Of a DNA stretch of 64,000 nucleotides, positions 14,001 through 26,400 are shown one piece after another. The translations under genes were made by a program, and so were the position numbers. The stretch comes from Tyto alba (lineage: Eukaryota > Chordata > Aves > Strigiformes > Tytonidae): the NCBI RefSeq assembly GCF_018691265.1, contig NW_024881316.1, positions 10,476,819 to 10,540,818 on the forward strand. Reading direction: 5' to 3'. The notes under the pieces were generated by a model that ran no database searches, was not told the DNA's origin, and saw only the letters and a program-made list of their open reading frames with translations. The stretch's first letter is position 1, and every line of letters begins with the position of its first letter.

Positions 14001-16033
14001 CTTGTTTGTTTTGTCAGAGAAGAAAGCTTTGAGAGAAAAGGTATTTTTCCCTTTTTTTTTTTTTTTTTTTACTTGATAGAGCTTATATAACATGTTTAAA
14101 GGCATGAAGTATTTGTGCTTGCATTAAGATAAGATGAAATCATAAATGTATTTGACAACTTTCTGTTATGAAAGCATATGAAAGTTTACATCCAGTGCAG
14201 TAAAGCTTCCATCTGCAACAGTAGAATGTGTCAGTTTATCTTGGCTAACATTGATTTGTACCTGTTGGCGCCAACATACGCATTTGGAACAGCTTGTGTG
14301 CCATAACCAAGGGAAAATTATTGAAGATAGCTGATAGAAAGAAATATGCTCTTGCTTTTCTCATCTCTGAAAGGAAGCTTTTGAAAGGCAGCGTATTTGG
14401 GACCCAAGTGGCTTTCATATTTTGCAGTTGAAGTGTATAAAATTTCTTGGTTATCCCTCTGACCCTGGTCAAGGTCAGTACTGCAAAGCTTAGTTCATGA
14501 TTGCTCTGCTTGCTGGCATGATGTTCACTGAGTTACTGGTCTTAGTGAAGTGCCCCAAGACTGGAACTGAACAGTGGAAGAATGAGCCCCATCTTGTGAT
14601 ATTAATTCACCAGTCAGTGTTGGTGTGTTTCCAAATGCAGTATTCATACCATGTAGCTGGGATGTTTGACAGGCTATTTAGCTTTTATTTTATAGAATTT
14701 GAACTGGTCGAATTTCTCTTTCATACCCATACTGCCTTTATTATCTATGAATGTTAGATGCAGATGCATTTTTTTTTTTCTGCTGCAAGCATAAGAAGTG
14801 CTACTTCAACATACTTACTAACAGCACTGTCTCAGAAAAGACACACCATGTTGCATAAACACTCATTAGGGTTTGTCCACAACTGGGTCAGGTTGTTGTG
14901 TCTGCGTAGTTTGGGACACTTTGTGCTGTAGCCTGTACTCTTTAACAGTACAGTCCTGGTATTGTAATGCAGATTAGCTTTTGGTGCCTGGTGACTTCCA
15001 CATAATATTTTGTCTGAACTCTAGGGAGAGGGAAAATAATTCCTGGGGAAAAAAAAAATCAAAGTGTAACATGGTGGATTTAAACCACTTAAAACATGTA
15101 TCATCTCCTGTTACAGCAACTGAAGTAGAAAACACTGAAGTATTTGAGTTAAGAAAGCTTATGGCATTAACCTCAAATGAGGTCATAAGCTCAGTACCAA
15201 AATTCTAAAATTGTGTTGCGGTATTACACAATTGTAGCACCCAGTAAGTCTTCCGATTGAATACGGCTTTACAGCTTTTCTGTGGGATCACATGCAGCCC
15301 ACTCACATGGTAATGTTATCTGCCTATTATGTATGTATGTAATCTAACAGAATGTCTGTTATTTTTCAATTGCAAAATAAGATGAAATATAGCTGGCTGG
15401 GATTTACTAATATATCTACCAAGTATCTATTTCAAAACTTATGCATTGTCAAAACATGAAAATTCTTTGATTACTAGATGCTAATTATTTTTATCACAGT
15501 TATTCTGTAAAGCAGATTTACAAAATGACACGGTATTTTTATGAAAGATTTTAATTTTTCTTGTAGCATACTGAGCACTTCTCCAAAGCTCTTTATTAAG
15601 TTAAAGCTTTGTTATCTGCCAATGAACTTCTATTTGTTTTCTCTTAAGACTAAGAAACCTATTTAATACCAGACATAGTATGAAGCTGTAATGCTCTCTG
15701 AATTATTTGTATTTATCAAATGTGCTTTTGCTTAGCACAGAAAAAATGTCTGTAAGATTCACAGATTATGACCTCCTGAGATAGTGTGCTATTTCACTAA
15801 ATGTAGAATATAAGCAATTTTTTCATTACCTAATTTGTATAAATGTCTTTATTAATATGGATACCATTTCTGTCTCTGTAGGATTAATAGACTACAATTT
15901 CCATTGTTTTCGAAAAGCCATACAAGAAGTATTTGAAGTGAGAATGAAAGTAGTAAGATCTCGAAAACATCAAAGCCACGTGCAAAAAAATAAAAGACCC
16001 ACTCCCAATGGGACACCAAGAATGCCACTGTAA
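4061..16033 (+). CDS. RRAGD: RRAGD, Ras-related GTP-binding protein D (exons 2-7, N-terminal exon outside window)
   Basis: RagD is a Rag-family GTPase. It pairs with RagA or RagB on the lysosome surface and recruits mTORC1 when amino acids are plentiful. Six exons join in phase: 4061-4356, 4750-4949, 5932-6046, 11906-12048, 13892-14040, 15882-16033 (1,055 coding bases including stop). All have AG acceptors and GT donors. Visible GTPase motifs are the P-loop GLRRSGKSS, the G3 motif WDFPGQ and a G4-like HKVDG, as in RagC/D. The C-terminal half (exons 5-7) corresponds to the roadblock-type dimerisation domain. RagD rather than RagC is chosen because exon 2 reads NKICRED (RagC has NKIYKDD) and because the neighbours are UBE2J1 and GABRR2. 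The 350 codons plus about 50 missing N-terminal residues fit the roughly 400-residue family length. The last residues, TPRMPL, differ from human RagD as I recall it. Confidence 0.97.
4357..4749 (+). other. RRAGD: RRAGD intron 2
   Basis: A short 393-bp intron, AT-rich, with GT...AG ends. I see nothing else in it. Confidence 0.9.
4750..4949 (+). CDS. RRAGD: RRAGD exon 3 (G4 region)
   Basis: Acceptor CCTTATTAG, donor GTGAGA. The exon reads [11 protein letters not shown] and later [11 protein letters not shown], the NKxD-equivalent guanine-specificity region, and ends KIHL plus the first two bases of a Ser codon. It is 200 bp long, and its phase fits exons 2 and 4. Confidence 0.96.
4950..5931 (+). 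other. RRAGD: RRAGD intron 3
   Basis: A 982-bp intron with a GTGAGA donor and a T-rich acceptor tract (TTTTTTTCCAG). No repeats or genes were recognised. Confidence 0.9.
5932..6046 (+). CDS. RRAGD: RRAGD exon 4
   Basis: The first base completes the Ser codon split from exon 3. The exon then reads [20 protein letters not shown] and ends NIFIS before GTAAGT. It is 115 bp. It forms the end of the GTPase fold and the start of the linker to the C-terminal domain. Confidence 0.96.
10014..10400 (-). mobile_element. Old CR1 3'-end fragment (antisense)
   Basis: Read on the + strand, the segment starts ATTCATAGAACCATGTAGG and runs through AAAGGGACCTTTACAGGTCA. It ends near TTCTTCAGGCTGAACAAACC. This is the reverse complement of the CR1 3' region, in the same order as the better-preserved copy at 39988-40385. 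It is much more diverged than that copy, and a T run interrupts it near 10198-10208. Boundaries are approximate. Confidence 0.8.
11066..11095. repeat. Poly(T) tract
   Basis: About 30 uninterrupted T residues lie in RRAGD intron 4. Long homopolymers are length-variable and error-prone, so the exact length is uncertain. Confidence 0.8.
11906..12048 (+). CDS. RRAGD: RRAGD exon 5
   Basis: Acceptor TTAAATAG. The exon reads [19 protein letters not shown] and ends CIY plus two bases of Gly before GTAAGT at 12049. It is 143 bp and begins the C-terminal dimerisation domain. Confidence 0.96.
12049..13891 (+). other. RRAGD: RRAGD intron 5
   Basis: A 1.84-kb intron with a GTAAGT donor. The (TTTG)n microsatellite near its 3' end is the only notable feature. 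Confidence 0.9.
13854..13876. repeat. (TTTG)n microsatellite next to the exon 6 acceptor
   Basis: Five TTTG-type units end about 15 bases before the AG acceptor of RRAGD exon 6, so the repeat overlaps the likely polypyrimidine and branch-point region. Confidence 0.85.
13892..14040 (+). CDS. RRAGD: RRAGD exon 6
   Basis: The exon completes the Gly codon and reads [19 protein letters not shown]. It ends with ESFERK plus the first base of Gly before GTATTT at 14041. A (TTTG)n repeat ends about 15 bases before the acceptor and supplies much of the pyrimidine-rich stretch. Confidence 0.96.
14041..15881 (+). other. RRAGD: RRAGD intron 6
   Basis: A 1.84-kb intron with a T run at about 14050-14070 near its 5' end. 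No repeats or genes were recognised. Confidence 0.9.
15882..16033 (+). CDS. RRAGD: RRAGD exon 7, terminal
   Basis: The exon completes the Gly codon, reads [19 protein letters not shown] and ends RMPL with TAA at 16031-16033. The last 25 or so residues are basic (RSRK, KNKR) and are the least conserved part of the protein. The 49 complete codons before the stop agree in length with human RagD. Confidence 0.96.
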
Positions 16034-18358
16034 CTGAGGTTTTTCTGTCAAATGTGGCAAGCAAAGTTTTTGTGAAGTTGATGTGACTTCTGCATCTGAT
16101 TGCACTGAGTGAAGAGGAAAATGAATGGGACTGATGTATTATATGAATTTTCCCTGAACGTTCAGAAAGCACTGTTTAAATATTTTTATCCAATCAGTTT
16201 TTTTCATATAGTGAGCACTTTGAGCAAAATGTTGTATATATAAGCATTGAGGTGAACACTTGTAAGAATTTTCTTAATATATGCTGTAAACCTTTTTCAT
16301 GCCATATTAAGAAGAAACAGCTGTGACAGAAATAATGGGTACATAATTTGCACTTTTTCATGTTTTCCTTGTGGAGTTGGACTTTGATAAACTTAGTTTT
16401 TATGGTGATTCTGATGCATGGTGTCAGGTAAAATGTATGCTGTAGTTTATTTACCTGCTACAATCAAATTGGTTAGTAAACAATTAAGAAAACTTGGTAC
16501 AATGCCTTTTAAAATTTGTGACAGCTAATACCTAACATTCATACAGATCTAATTTCGTATATTTTTCAATTTGTAAACTGAAGAATAGTTTTGAAGTATT
16601 ACAGCAATAAGTACCTTACCAGAGATCATAACTGGTAGGTAAATATTAGCTTTTATAAAACAGGCTTTTGGCCAAATTTCATCCGGAATTCTCCATAACA
16701 CTGGTCATGCCCTCTGGGTCTGTTTTTATTATTTACCTCAGCATATACCACTAAAATACCTTTCTATAAAGATAATTGTTTTGTAAAATGGCTCTATGTT
16801 GCACTGGTATTTTTATAAGGCTTCAGAGGAGGGTGTTGTATCTGAAAGGTTGAATTTACATTGCTAAGTTTGTTTTGAGAGCCTGCGCATCTACAGTTGG
16901 CACAGTAAAGAATCTCTATGTATTTCCATCCTGACACTCTGATGTACTGATAGGAAGTCCTAAAGATCTGAGCACTGAGTTCTGATTCCCTCTAATAGGG
17001 GTACGTCTGTGATTTGAAATCAAGAAGAGACCGTTAAAATGAGGATTGGACAATCTACCTGCTGTGGTAATCAACGTACATCACTACTATTTTTTTTCTT
17101 AATATTGAACATGGGCAGACTTACCACAGGATCAGCCAGGACAGCAGAGCATTCTCAAACCTAAAAAGAAGTAAAACTTACTTTCTGAGTTCTGTATTTA
17201 CTGTTTTTGTTTAATTAATGATACAAAATTATAGTCGGAAGAGCAACTCTTTTTTTTTTGCCAGTCCCACCGCAAACCACTTGCATGAGCGGTCCAGTGA
17301 TGTTGTCAGCAGCTCTTGGGCATGGGAAGAGCTTGACCTGAATGGGAGACAGCTTGCCATACACCAGAAACAGGTAAGGGGAGCTGTCCTTCACTCGTTC
17401 GTAACTAACCTGTACCTAGCTGAGATAACTCTGGAGACAGACAGGAAGATGGAATTTGAAAGTTTTCTCTTGGCCAATGTAAGGCATAATGCTGCATGTC
17501 TGTCAGTGAGTTAAGAGCCCCCAGTGTTTGCTGGCTTGTGTTTAACAAGAAGGGTTTTAGCCTGTGGTACACAAGTATAAATTCAGTAGTGGTTTGAATG
17601 CAAATGCAGTTTCTGTATGTTATATATTGACACATCTTGAATCTCTAGTACTATACTGAATATGCAAGCTGGGAGAGCCAGTTGGCGTGAATGCCAACGT
17701 GCTCTACACAAACATCTGCCAAAAGGGAGACCACTGTTTTCCAAGCCCTTTACTGCTGCCTGATGCATCTGACTTACCGTTTTGGAACAAATTGGCATTT
17801 TTGTCAGGAGTCTATTGAATATATATGGAATTTTTAGAATAAAGTGCTAGTCAGTAGATGGAGCTCAGCTCCTTCAAGACTCAGTTGATAAATAATGCAG
17901 TTCTAGGTGTTCAGGAAGGTGAGAAATACTGAGAAAAGAGACAAGTAATGGTCTTGGTGCAAGTGTGAAGGATAATGACAGCAGCTGTAATCAAAGCAGA
18001 ATGCTTCAAAAATAGAGAGAATTCAAATTCCTTTCGTTACTGTCGCCACCTGTCATCTTAAGTGAGGGCAGCTCTTCTGACCATCCCCTCAAAGTAACAC
18101 AAAGCTGTCTTCAGAGTTCACCAAAGCGATGGCAGGTAACAACCACCTTTTGACAGCTTTCCAGTCCACAGGACTTTTATTGAAGGGCTGCCATAATTTC
18201 TGGCCACACATTTGTCTTTCATTTGGTTGAGACCCGCCATTGGGTCACAGTCTCCGTCCTTCTCCCTTCACTCCTTCAGGTATAGGTGATTATGTGGGAC
18301 AAGGAACACCTACCAGGCTGGACCAGACACTTTTTTTTTATTATTATTATTAAATAAA
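16034..18358 (+). other. RRAGD: RRAGD 3' UTR (candidate extent)
   Basis: The sequence downstream of the stop is AT-rich and non-coding. AATAAA hexamers at 17838-17843 and 18353-18358 are the two candidate polyadenylation signals I found. Either would give a 3' UTR of about 1.8-2.3 kb. The true end cannot be set from sequence alone. Confidence 0.5.
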
Positions 18359-20719
18359 GTATCTCATCACACTGGCTATGGTATGAATCATAACCAAAGA
18401 ATGTAGTTTCCAGATATTTGGCCTGAGCTCTATGTAGTCGTACATACCCTTGTATTTAGAGACGATCAACTTCTATAAGACAATGAAGTTAGCTCTTGGT
18501 AGTCTCCTCCAGAATTTGTCGTAGACTATCTTGCATAATTTAGTGGAGGTGCCTTTAGCTAATGTATAAAATTTCTAAATGGATGTTATCAAAGTAAGCG
18601 TAATTTTTATCAGATTACTTAGGTTTCAAATATGTTTAATTATAACTTGAAAGAATGTTAAAAATGCAGGTGATGACTCTCATGTTCCACTTTTGAGAAA
18701 TCATTTTCTAATTAGTACCTCAGATTTTCATGTTCTAGCTAAAGTGATTCAGCGCTGAGTGAGGCATGCAAGGTTGAGGTTTTTTTAAAGAACATATTCT
18801 TTTAAATCTCTTGCTTTTTCTTTTAAATTTTATTGAGATTCTAATTTTTATTTCAAAGGGATGAAATACCCCATAAGCTGCAAGAGCCAGTTCTGACAAG
18901 GCAGCACTGAAATACCTTGTTTTAAAATTGGAAACTGTGCAAGAAGTAATCACTTCCCCAATAGTGCAGTATTTCCAAAAAACATGGTCTGTGAGTCACC
19001 ATTTTTAGATACCATAAGAGTTGCCTAGACATAGTAGGGACCATTACTGAACTAGCCATGTCTCTTTAAAACACTGTTTTAGAATAAGTCCAAACCAATT
19101 TAGTATCCTATAGACACTTTAAAGTCAGGAGCTGAATAACTGTAAAACATTGTTTCCAACAACTTGTTGTAGTTGAGGACATCTCTGTAAGTAATTCAGT
19201 AGGCAGCACCCCAGAGTACTTAACGGATTCTTTGAAGAGTTAAAGTGCATCCTTGAGCATGCACTGTGTCGTGGCTATTTACAGTGCTGGAATGTCTTTC
19301 TAAAATTCAGTGGTTACAGATGTGCTGTGCATTAGCATGGAAGTATAATCGACAGGAGCAAACTACTCTGATAAAGCATAATTCAGATGCATCATTTGAG
19401 ATCTCGTGTTTTGTGATGGAACTTTTTTTTCCTCATTAAAACAAAAATTCTGGGGTTTCTTGCATGTGAAATTGTACTCCTGTAATGAAGTTTTATACTA
19501 AGGGAGTTCATTCTGTGAAAGTACTGCAGCAATTTATAAGAGAAATTTTAAAGAACCTATAAACTTTTTATATGCTTCATCAGATTAAGTTGAAGAACTA
19601 AAGAAAACAACCCTAAACAGGTCATCATATACGGTGGCAACTGTTTGTTTTAATGACATATTTACTGTCCCTATCATTTGCAATAGTCATTGCAGAATAC
19701 TTTTCTCTCAAATTGAACATCGTGGGTTTTTAAATTTTGTACTGAATGATGTGCATGACATTATTACATAGTGATTTTTTTTGCTACAGCTTTATCTCTG
19801 TCCTGTTTGACAGGAAAATCAGATCATTAACACCAACGTTTCTTATTCAGATTCTAAATATTTATTGATAGCCACATGTGAATTTACTTAATTATAGACA
19901 AACACATCAACTTCACCCATTTCAGCTGTGTGGAAAATGAGAAATAAGCTTGGTCAGGAAATTCTTTTGGGCTCCTCTGATACAGTGGCATATGGTTGAC
20001 ATCCCACTTAATTTCCCACTGTGTTCATATTTGCATATTAGCTCATGCATATATCTTCAAATGGCTAGATTTAAAAAAAAACTCTTAACAGACTGTTTCT
20101 TTTTTCTCCCTGATATCTTCTGCGTTACCTTTCCCATCACCTTTCCCATTTTACTATCTGTATATATGTTTTGTCATAAACAGGTCTGATACCCAGTCTC
20201 CTTGGTTCCTGCCAGCCTATTGTCTTTGGCTTATAAGCATTATGAGCTACAAGCTAGTTTTGAACAAAAAGCTACTGAAAAAATATTGAGTACAAAAATA
20301 TCTAAATTGTGTAAAATCCATTACATGCTACTAACATCCTTAAAAAGCTACAACATATTTATGTAATCTTGATATGTATGCACACCATACAAACACATGT
20401 TCATATTCAAGTTACAGTTAATGCTAGCAGTCAGATTTTGAACACTTCTTAATTAGCGCCAGAACATATTTTAAAAGAAAAGATTCATATAGATAAATAT
20501 GTCCAGGAAAAAAATTATCAGTGTAGCAGACTGTCACAATGTCTTTTGGACTAAACATATTTTTGACAAGGTAAAAGGTTTTTTAGGAGACTAGTCAGAG
20601 GAGATACTCTACTGAATATTTTTCGTAATAATACTGGGAGCTGCTATGAGAAAGAAGGATTATTTATTTCAGAATTGCTGAGCACCAGAAGTAGAGGAAA
20701 AAAACACTGATGTCCTTTA

Positions 20720-20757
20720 AAAAAAAAAAAACAAACAAACAAACAAAAAAAAAAACA
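20720..20757. repeat. A-rich / (ACAA)n low-complexity tract
   Basis: An A run, then several ACAA units, then a second A run leading into CACC-rich sequence. It is simple low-complexity DNA in the intergenic region. Confidence 0.85.
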
Positions 20758-21911
20758 CCAAAAAAACCCAACCCACACCCAATAAACTAACAACTAAACG
20801 TGGCCTAAATTGGGGAGGGTTGGTATTAAACACCTCATAGATAAGTGCAGATGTGAGAGACATAAAAAAAAATATACAGTGGCCTAGTGTGTAGGCCAGA
20901 ACACTTCATAGTGTATTCCAAGCTGCCTTCTTTCTCAAAATACAGGCCAAGAAAAGACAATGTGTTTATCACAACAAGATGCACACGTGTACATTGAACC
21001 ACGGTGAGGTGGTCTGGGTGAGTCCAGGGGCACTGTGTGGTCCTCAAAGGCCCACGCAGTAGTGCCATGGCAGTGACTTGCAGGACAGTGTCAGAGCTGC
21101 CTTTGCTATTATAGCAGGATTTACCCTTCGTATAGGTTTTAATCTCCACTCAGTGCAAACTAAAAGCCATTCTGGACTCTACTGAATGAAAGGGTAGTGC
21201 CAGTACAAATACAAGTATAAACCAGGCATGAACACGTTCATGTTAGAAATTGGAAATGGATTTCTAAAGGAAAAGAGCAGCAATCTTCTGGAGCCTCTGC
21301 TCCGTGCAGGGAGAGCAGACAGCCTATGTCCAAAAGGAACCTCAGCTTCTCAGTGGAAAGGGGTATAAGTCGTAGCCAGCATGCCAATTACCTGAGAGTG
21401 CTAGCATCACAGAATGCTAGAGTCCTAACTCACTTTCTCATCAGCACTGCAAGTTTCTGACCCAGATGAGCTCATGTTTGCATGTAGGTGTTTTTTTTCT
21501 GTCGGGTGGGTGTCCACTCAGCCAGTACCGATCCATTCATCAATGCAAGTTTATGTTCTTGGTCCTCCTAATTAGGCTGCCTCCTTGCTCCTTCCCACAC
21601 AAAACCCGAGAACCCCAGTCTTATACCTAGTGCATCATAAATCCTCAGCTTTCTGTTATTCCAGATAAAACAACCACCCATCAGTGTGGGAGCCAGTAAT
21701 GTTTTCAGAGTCCTTCACACCCACTGCTGTGAGTTCTCTTCTGCAGCTGCTGATAAAACTGCCTGATTGGATAGAGTGGTGGATGTCCTAACACTAAAGC
21801 TAAAATCTTTAACCAGCACTCCTGGGGTTTCTGGAAGCCCCACCATCCACTTTGTGGTGTCATGCAAGGGGGCCTGGCACCTGTGATACAATTCCTACTT
21901 GTTCTGAGGTT

Positions 21912-22462
21912 AAGTCAACTATTGATTGAAGTCAACTATTGACTGTATTTTCCTGCTGCTCATGCACATCCACATCAATTTTGGGGACTGCTTTGGTAAC
22001 AAGCAGAGTCATCTGAGCTGTGGGAAACATAACCTGTTTCAACTCCTTTTGCAAAGCAGTATACAGAGAGCAGAGGGGTGTGCCTTCCGGGAAATCCAGC
22101 AGAGCCAAATCAAAAGGATTGAGCCAAATCAAAAGGCCCCAGGGGCCAACATCTTTCTCTCTAAACCCTGCACTGAGAGGTGGAACCATACTCTGCTTTT
22201 CTGCACTGCCCTTTTCAGAGTCTGAATCATCCTCTGATGAGCCAAATGGTCTGATCCACAAATTGTTTGATCCACAAATTGCTTCTCTTTCAATACTCCC
22301 TTTACAGCTGCTCAAACTTCTTTTGACTGCCAGTATGCCATTCATCACGCTGTCTGGTCTCACACCTAAGTGCTGAATGCAGGCTCTGCAGCAGAGGCAC
22401 ACGAATCAGCTCACTCCTACCAGTCCTGTTCCCCTTGCTCAGCACTGTTTTCAGTCCTGTTC
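21912..22462. repeat. Cluster of short tandem duplications
   Basis: Three close duplications are exact over their core: AAGTCAACTATTGA at 21912-21925 and 21929-21942, GAGCCAAATCAAAAGG at 22102-22117 and 22121-22136, and TGATCCACAAATTG at 22252-22265 and 22268-22281. A fourth pair, CAGTCCTGTTCC, starts at about 22420 and 22451. The periods of the first three are 17, 19 and 16 bases. Confidence 0.85.
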
Positions 22463-23440
22463 CTTCAGCAATTTCATATTTCAATTTTACCTTTTTCTAT
22501 CTATAAAGCAGCAGTTCTGCAATTCCTCATAAAAACCATTAGGCAGAAACTTGAGTATTGGCTTTAAATGTAGTGTCTCCTTGACAGATTACAAATTGTT
22601 GTCTTGAATTGTTCTCTTGACAAGTGCCTTTCCTGCTTTTCTCAGTGCACCCTCTCCCATGAAAGCTTCCCATTCCCATGAACTGAGGGCATCTTAAAAG
22701 TTCCTCAGGATGGGAGAAGTTCATTCCCTTCTTTCCCCTTCTTATATTGCTACCAATAATGGTCCCCATAAAACCCAAGCTATAAATCTCTAATTTGAAT
22801 AGTTACACCACCAGACTGCACAATTGTTTTCAGCTTCTGTTAGTCTTCTTTCAGAATAACAGAATTCATCTGCAGCCTGCATCCCCTGCCAGTCTGCACT
22901 CCATGAGTCACTTTGCTTAGCCACCTTCCACCATCTGCAAAAAAAAAAAACCCACCTGCAAACATATACACACAATTTAAGAGTATAAAGTAATAATGTA
23001 TTGGTTAATACAGGTAGTTATGACTAGAAAACTACTAGACTAAGCATTAACCTGCTTACCTCCCCCTGCAAGACACCAGATGAGCCTTCGCTGGCCAGTG
23101 TCACCAAACTGCCATATTCCAACTCTCTGCTTTTCCCTTCTGGCATTTCATACCTCTTCAGTATTTTTCTCCTGGACCTCGTCTCGACAACCCTACCTCC
23201 ACCTCTGGTTCTGCCTTACCTTGCCTGGCTCTGCTGTGCAGCCCTTTCTCACAGAGCAGCGATCCCCTGCGCGTGATGAACCAAGGCCACGGGGATGGGC
23301 CCTGCCGGGGCCGGGCTGTGGGGTCCGAGCAGCTGAAACTGCAGAGGGAGGTGACTTGCTAGCAGGCGGTGGAGATTGGGTTGATAAGGTCAGCTGGGGC
23401 CCTGAGAGCAATGCGATATGCCAGAGGGTAGACATGTTTG

Positions 23441-23474
23441 GTCAACAGAGCCATATGCTCTGGGCTCTGTTGAC
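23441..23474. repeat. Perfect inverted repeat (hairpin)
   Basis: The arm GTCAACAGAGCC (23441-23452) is matched exactly by its reverse complement GGCTCTGTTGAC (23463-23474) around a 10-base loop. No T run follows and no gene is adjacent, so no function is inferred. Confidence 0.85.
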
Positions 23475-26400
23475 TGTTGTGATTAGGGGTTTAGTCCAGT
23501 TGCCCCCATGGGTCCCTCGTGTCGTTGAAGGTGCTCTAGGCACTCCACCTGGCCTTCAGCTACTGCTCCATTCAGAATGGCACTAGTATGCCATACTGTA
23601 CTTTTCTGTCCCATATGGATGTCTGGCATACCTTAGGATACCTCATATGGCATCAGATGCTTATATGTGTGTAATTGAATCAAGCCCTTGATTTCCACTA
23701 ACCATTGGAGAAACTGGATGTCCCAGATATCTATAGGGCGCTAACAGAGATGACTGATAACTCAATATATCTTGGTTAATGACACAGTAAGCTTTAATCA
23801 TCCTTACACTGATTGTAAAACACTTTTTGAGGAGCTTTAAATTAAGAGCCTGCTTGTAAATCTTTTATTCCCATTGCTGAGTCAGTAGGAGCTGTATGCA
23901 AGCAGCTGTACACAAGCAGGTAAATACAAGTTCACATTAGAGTCATGAGTAACATTCTTGGAATGGATGGGGTGGAAAGACTTCTTGTTGGCAGTCCAGC
24001 AGGCATAATTGTGACTGACTTCCCTCTGGCTGCCATGTAGTTGTGAAAACAAATGCTCCCTGCGCAGAAGGAAGCTTATGGGAGTAAGTTAAAGTGAAGG
24101 GACATGGGGGACCAACTAACAAAAAGTGACAAAAAGAAAATCTGGGGCCTAAAGCCCTGAAATGAAAAACTGGCTGCATGAGTCAAAGGCTATGCCCAGT
24201 ATTTTCTCCCTACATAGTGGCACTAATTTTAAATTGGCGTAGGTCACAACTACTCTCGACTATCTAGCGCCCTCTGCAATTTGCATGGTCAAGAATATGC
24301 ACCAGAGAAAATTTCTGCCAGTATCTGTAGTTGCTAAAGATAGAGTAACTAGATCAGGGAAGTCTAGAGTCACCAACAGCTGTCATTCGGCCAGCAGCTT
24401 CAGCTTTGACTTCTGCCTTTTCATGTTTCTTCTGAACCAGGAAACCATCTGAACTATGACTGGCATGACTCTTCCCATTCTTCAGGGGAAAAAAAAAAAA
24501 AGGTTAAAAATGTGTACCTTTATTTTTACTTCACATAGTGTGGACTACTGCAAGATGTTCCACAAACTCTTCGCTGATGGTCCAGATTGGGCACTTGCTT
24601 GCTTGGGCAGTTACAGCAATCTGTTAACTTCTTCCCTCATTCTCTTTCTTCCATTTCTGAAATAACACTAATTGAAAGTCAGCTGGCAAAGCTTCTCATT
24701 TTGTCAGAAGGTTGCCTTAGAACTAAGCTTGAAGAAAAGACTGTAATTGCTTTCCTGAGAAGCACCATGCATCTGTGCCATTGCTACAGGGCATTGGTTA
24801 CACAATGCCATGCTTGTTTTTATTGGTGAGGAGGAGGTGCACTTGTTGAATCCAGATTTACCACGTCTGAATTCACATAAAGGATTTTAAAAGCTGAGAC
24901 TGTATTAGTCACCAATAAGCACAATAATGATTCCTCTTCCAAGTGAGTCATATCTGTTCCCACTAGTTTCCTTAATTCCATTATAGTTTAATTCTTCAGC
25001 CAACTGTCTGTATTGAAAGGGTAGCATTATAAATGAAGCAAACTGCTCTACATTTTGTGAATTGGTGAAAGCAGGGTGTGAGTGCTTTGTACAAAGAACT
25101 TTTGTATTTTCATAAGCTTTTGTGATCTCAAACCTTCTCTAGAAGAGATGATTTGTAGCTGAGTTTATGAGACAGCCTACAAAGCATACAAACTCCACTC
25201 TGAATTCACTTTAGATAATCCCTGAACGTATAGTATACACTGTTGAAATGTACTTTACATAGAGAAATAATTAATAGTTCAGTGTCACATTTTCTAGCTT
25301 AATTCCCTGAGATCTGCAAGAATATACACTGATGCATCAGGCCCAAGTGCAAAACCTGAACCCCTGTGTCACCCACGTGTCCTGCCTCCAAGAGAAGGGG
25401 GAAGTTTCAGGAGTAACTCCCTTTTCAGGAGCTCCTGCTGGAGGCTTCTTGGTGTCCGTCCCCCCCAAACTCTGCATGCTGAACTCTGTGATTCCCATTC
25501 CGACCTGCTGAGTTCCCCTCTTGGACCTTTCAAGTCAGTTTATCAAGGGTCTTACTGTTAAAAATACAAGGCTCTACCAACTGAAACGTTTGTAATTCTT
25601 CTAAACTGAGGGGAGATGCATTACACATTTGTATCAGATAAAGAGAGCCAGATATATCAGATGCAGCTATATATACATATGAAAATACCAAACTAGGATG
25701 CTCTAGAACACAGATGATTTAGCCTAATCCCCCTTTGCAGCTAATGGAGAAATTGAGAAACTTTTAGAGCATGCTTTGTCAGATCTACAGCTAACATCTA
25801 TTCCTGGCAAGATGAACTCTGCTGTAAAAGCTCCTGGTTCTCTCCTTTAGCTATATAGTGAGCTTCTGTTAATCAGCTTAGAAATGTATATCCATCATCT
25901 GCAATTGTCCAGCAGAATTCTGCCCATCCATTAACTCTGATTTGACCTTTCTCTCACAGTAGAAATGGCTGCAATTGAGGAATTACACATTTTATCAAAC
26001 CTTGTGATTGTCATTCATTTTGTAATATTTTTTGCAATGGAGTGGTCTGTATGCTCCTTTGCTCTGAAGCTAGGTGGCTGTATCAGAGTCTCTGTTTTCA
26101 TCCAGAAGAAAAAAAAAATCCCAGTATATCACAACTGCAGAAAAGCACATAGAAACATGAGCAAAACCATCTTACTGGAAACTAGAAATTAAAAAAAAAA
26201 TAGTGATTTTTTTTTGTCAAACTAAAGTCTTAATTCAGTGTAAAACATGTGCTGAAGCCACACAATTTTTAATATTTTGAGTTGTCAAAATTGATGATTC
26301 TTGCCATCCACATATCACCAATTTGGTGAAGCTGTACAAAATCTTTCTGCAAGGATTCAGTGTGGTATTAAATAACAAAATCTTTGTTGCAGCAGTGTTC

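Noticed and set aside
4061..16033. Assignment as RRAGC instead of RRAGD
   Set aside because: Exon 2 has NKICRED and exon 5 has [12 protein letters not shown], which fit RagD. The gene order with UBE2J1 and GABRR2 is that of RRAGD.
23080..23586. 168-codon + strand frame in the intergenic region
   Set aside because: No domain, low-complexity Pro/Gly runs, and the opposite strand is also partly open. Treated as chance in GC-richer sequence.
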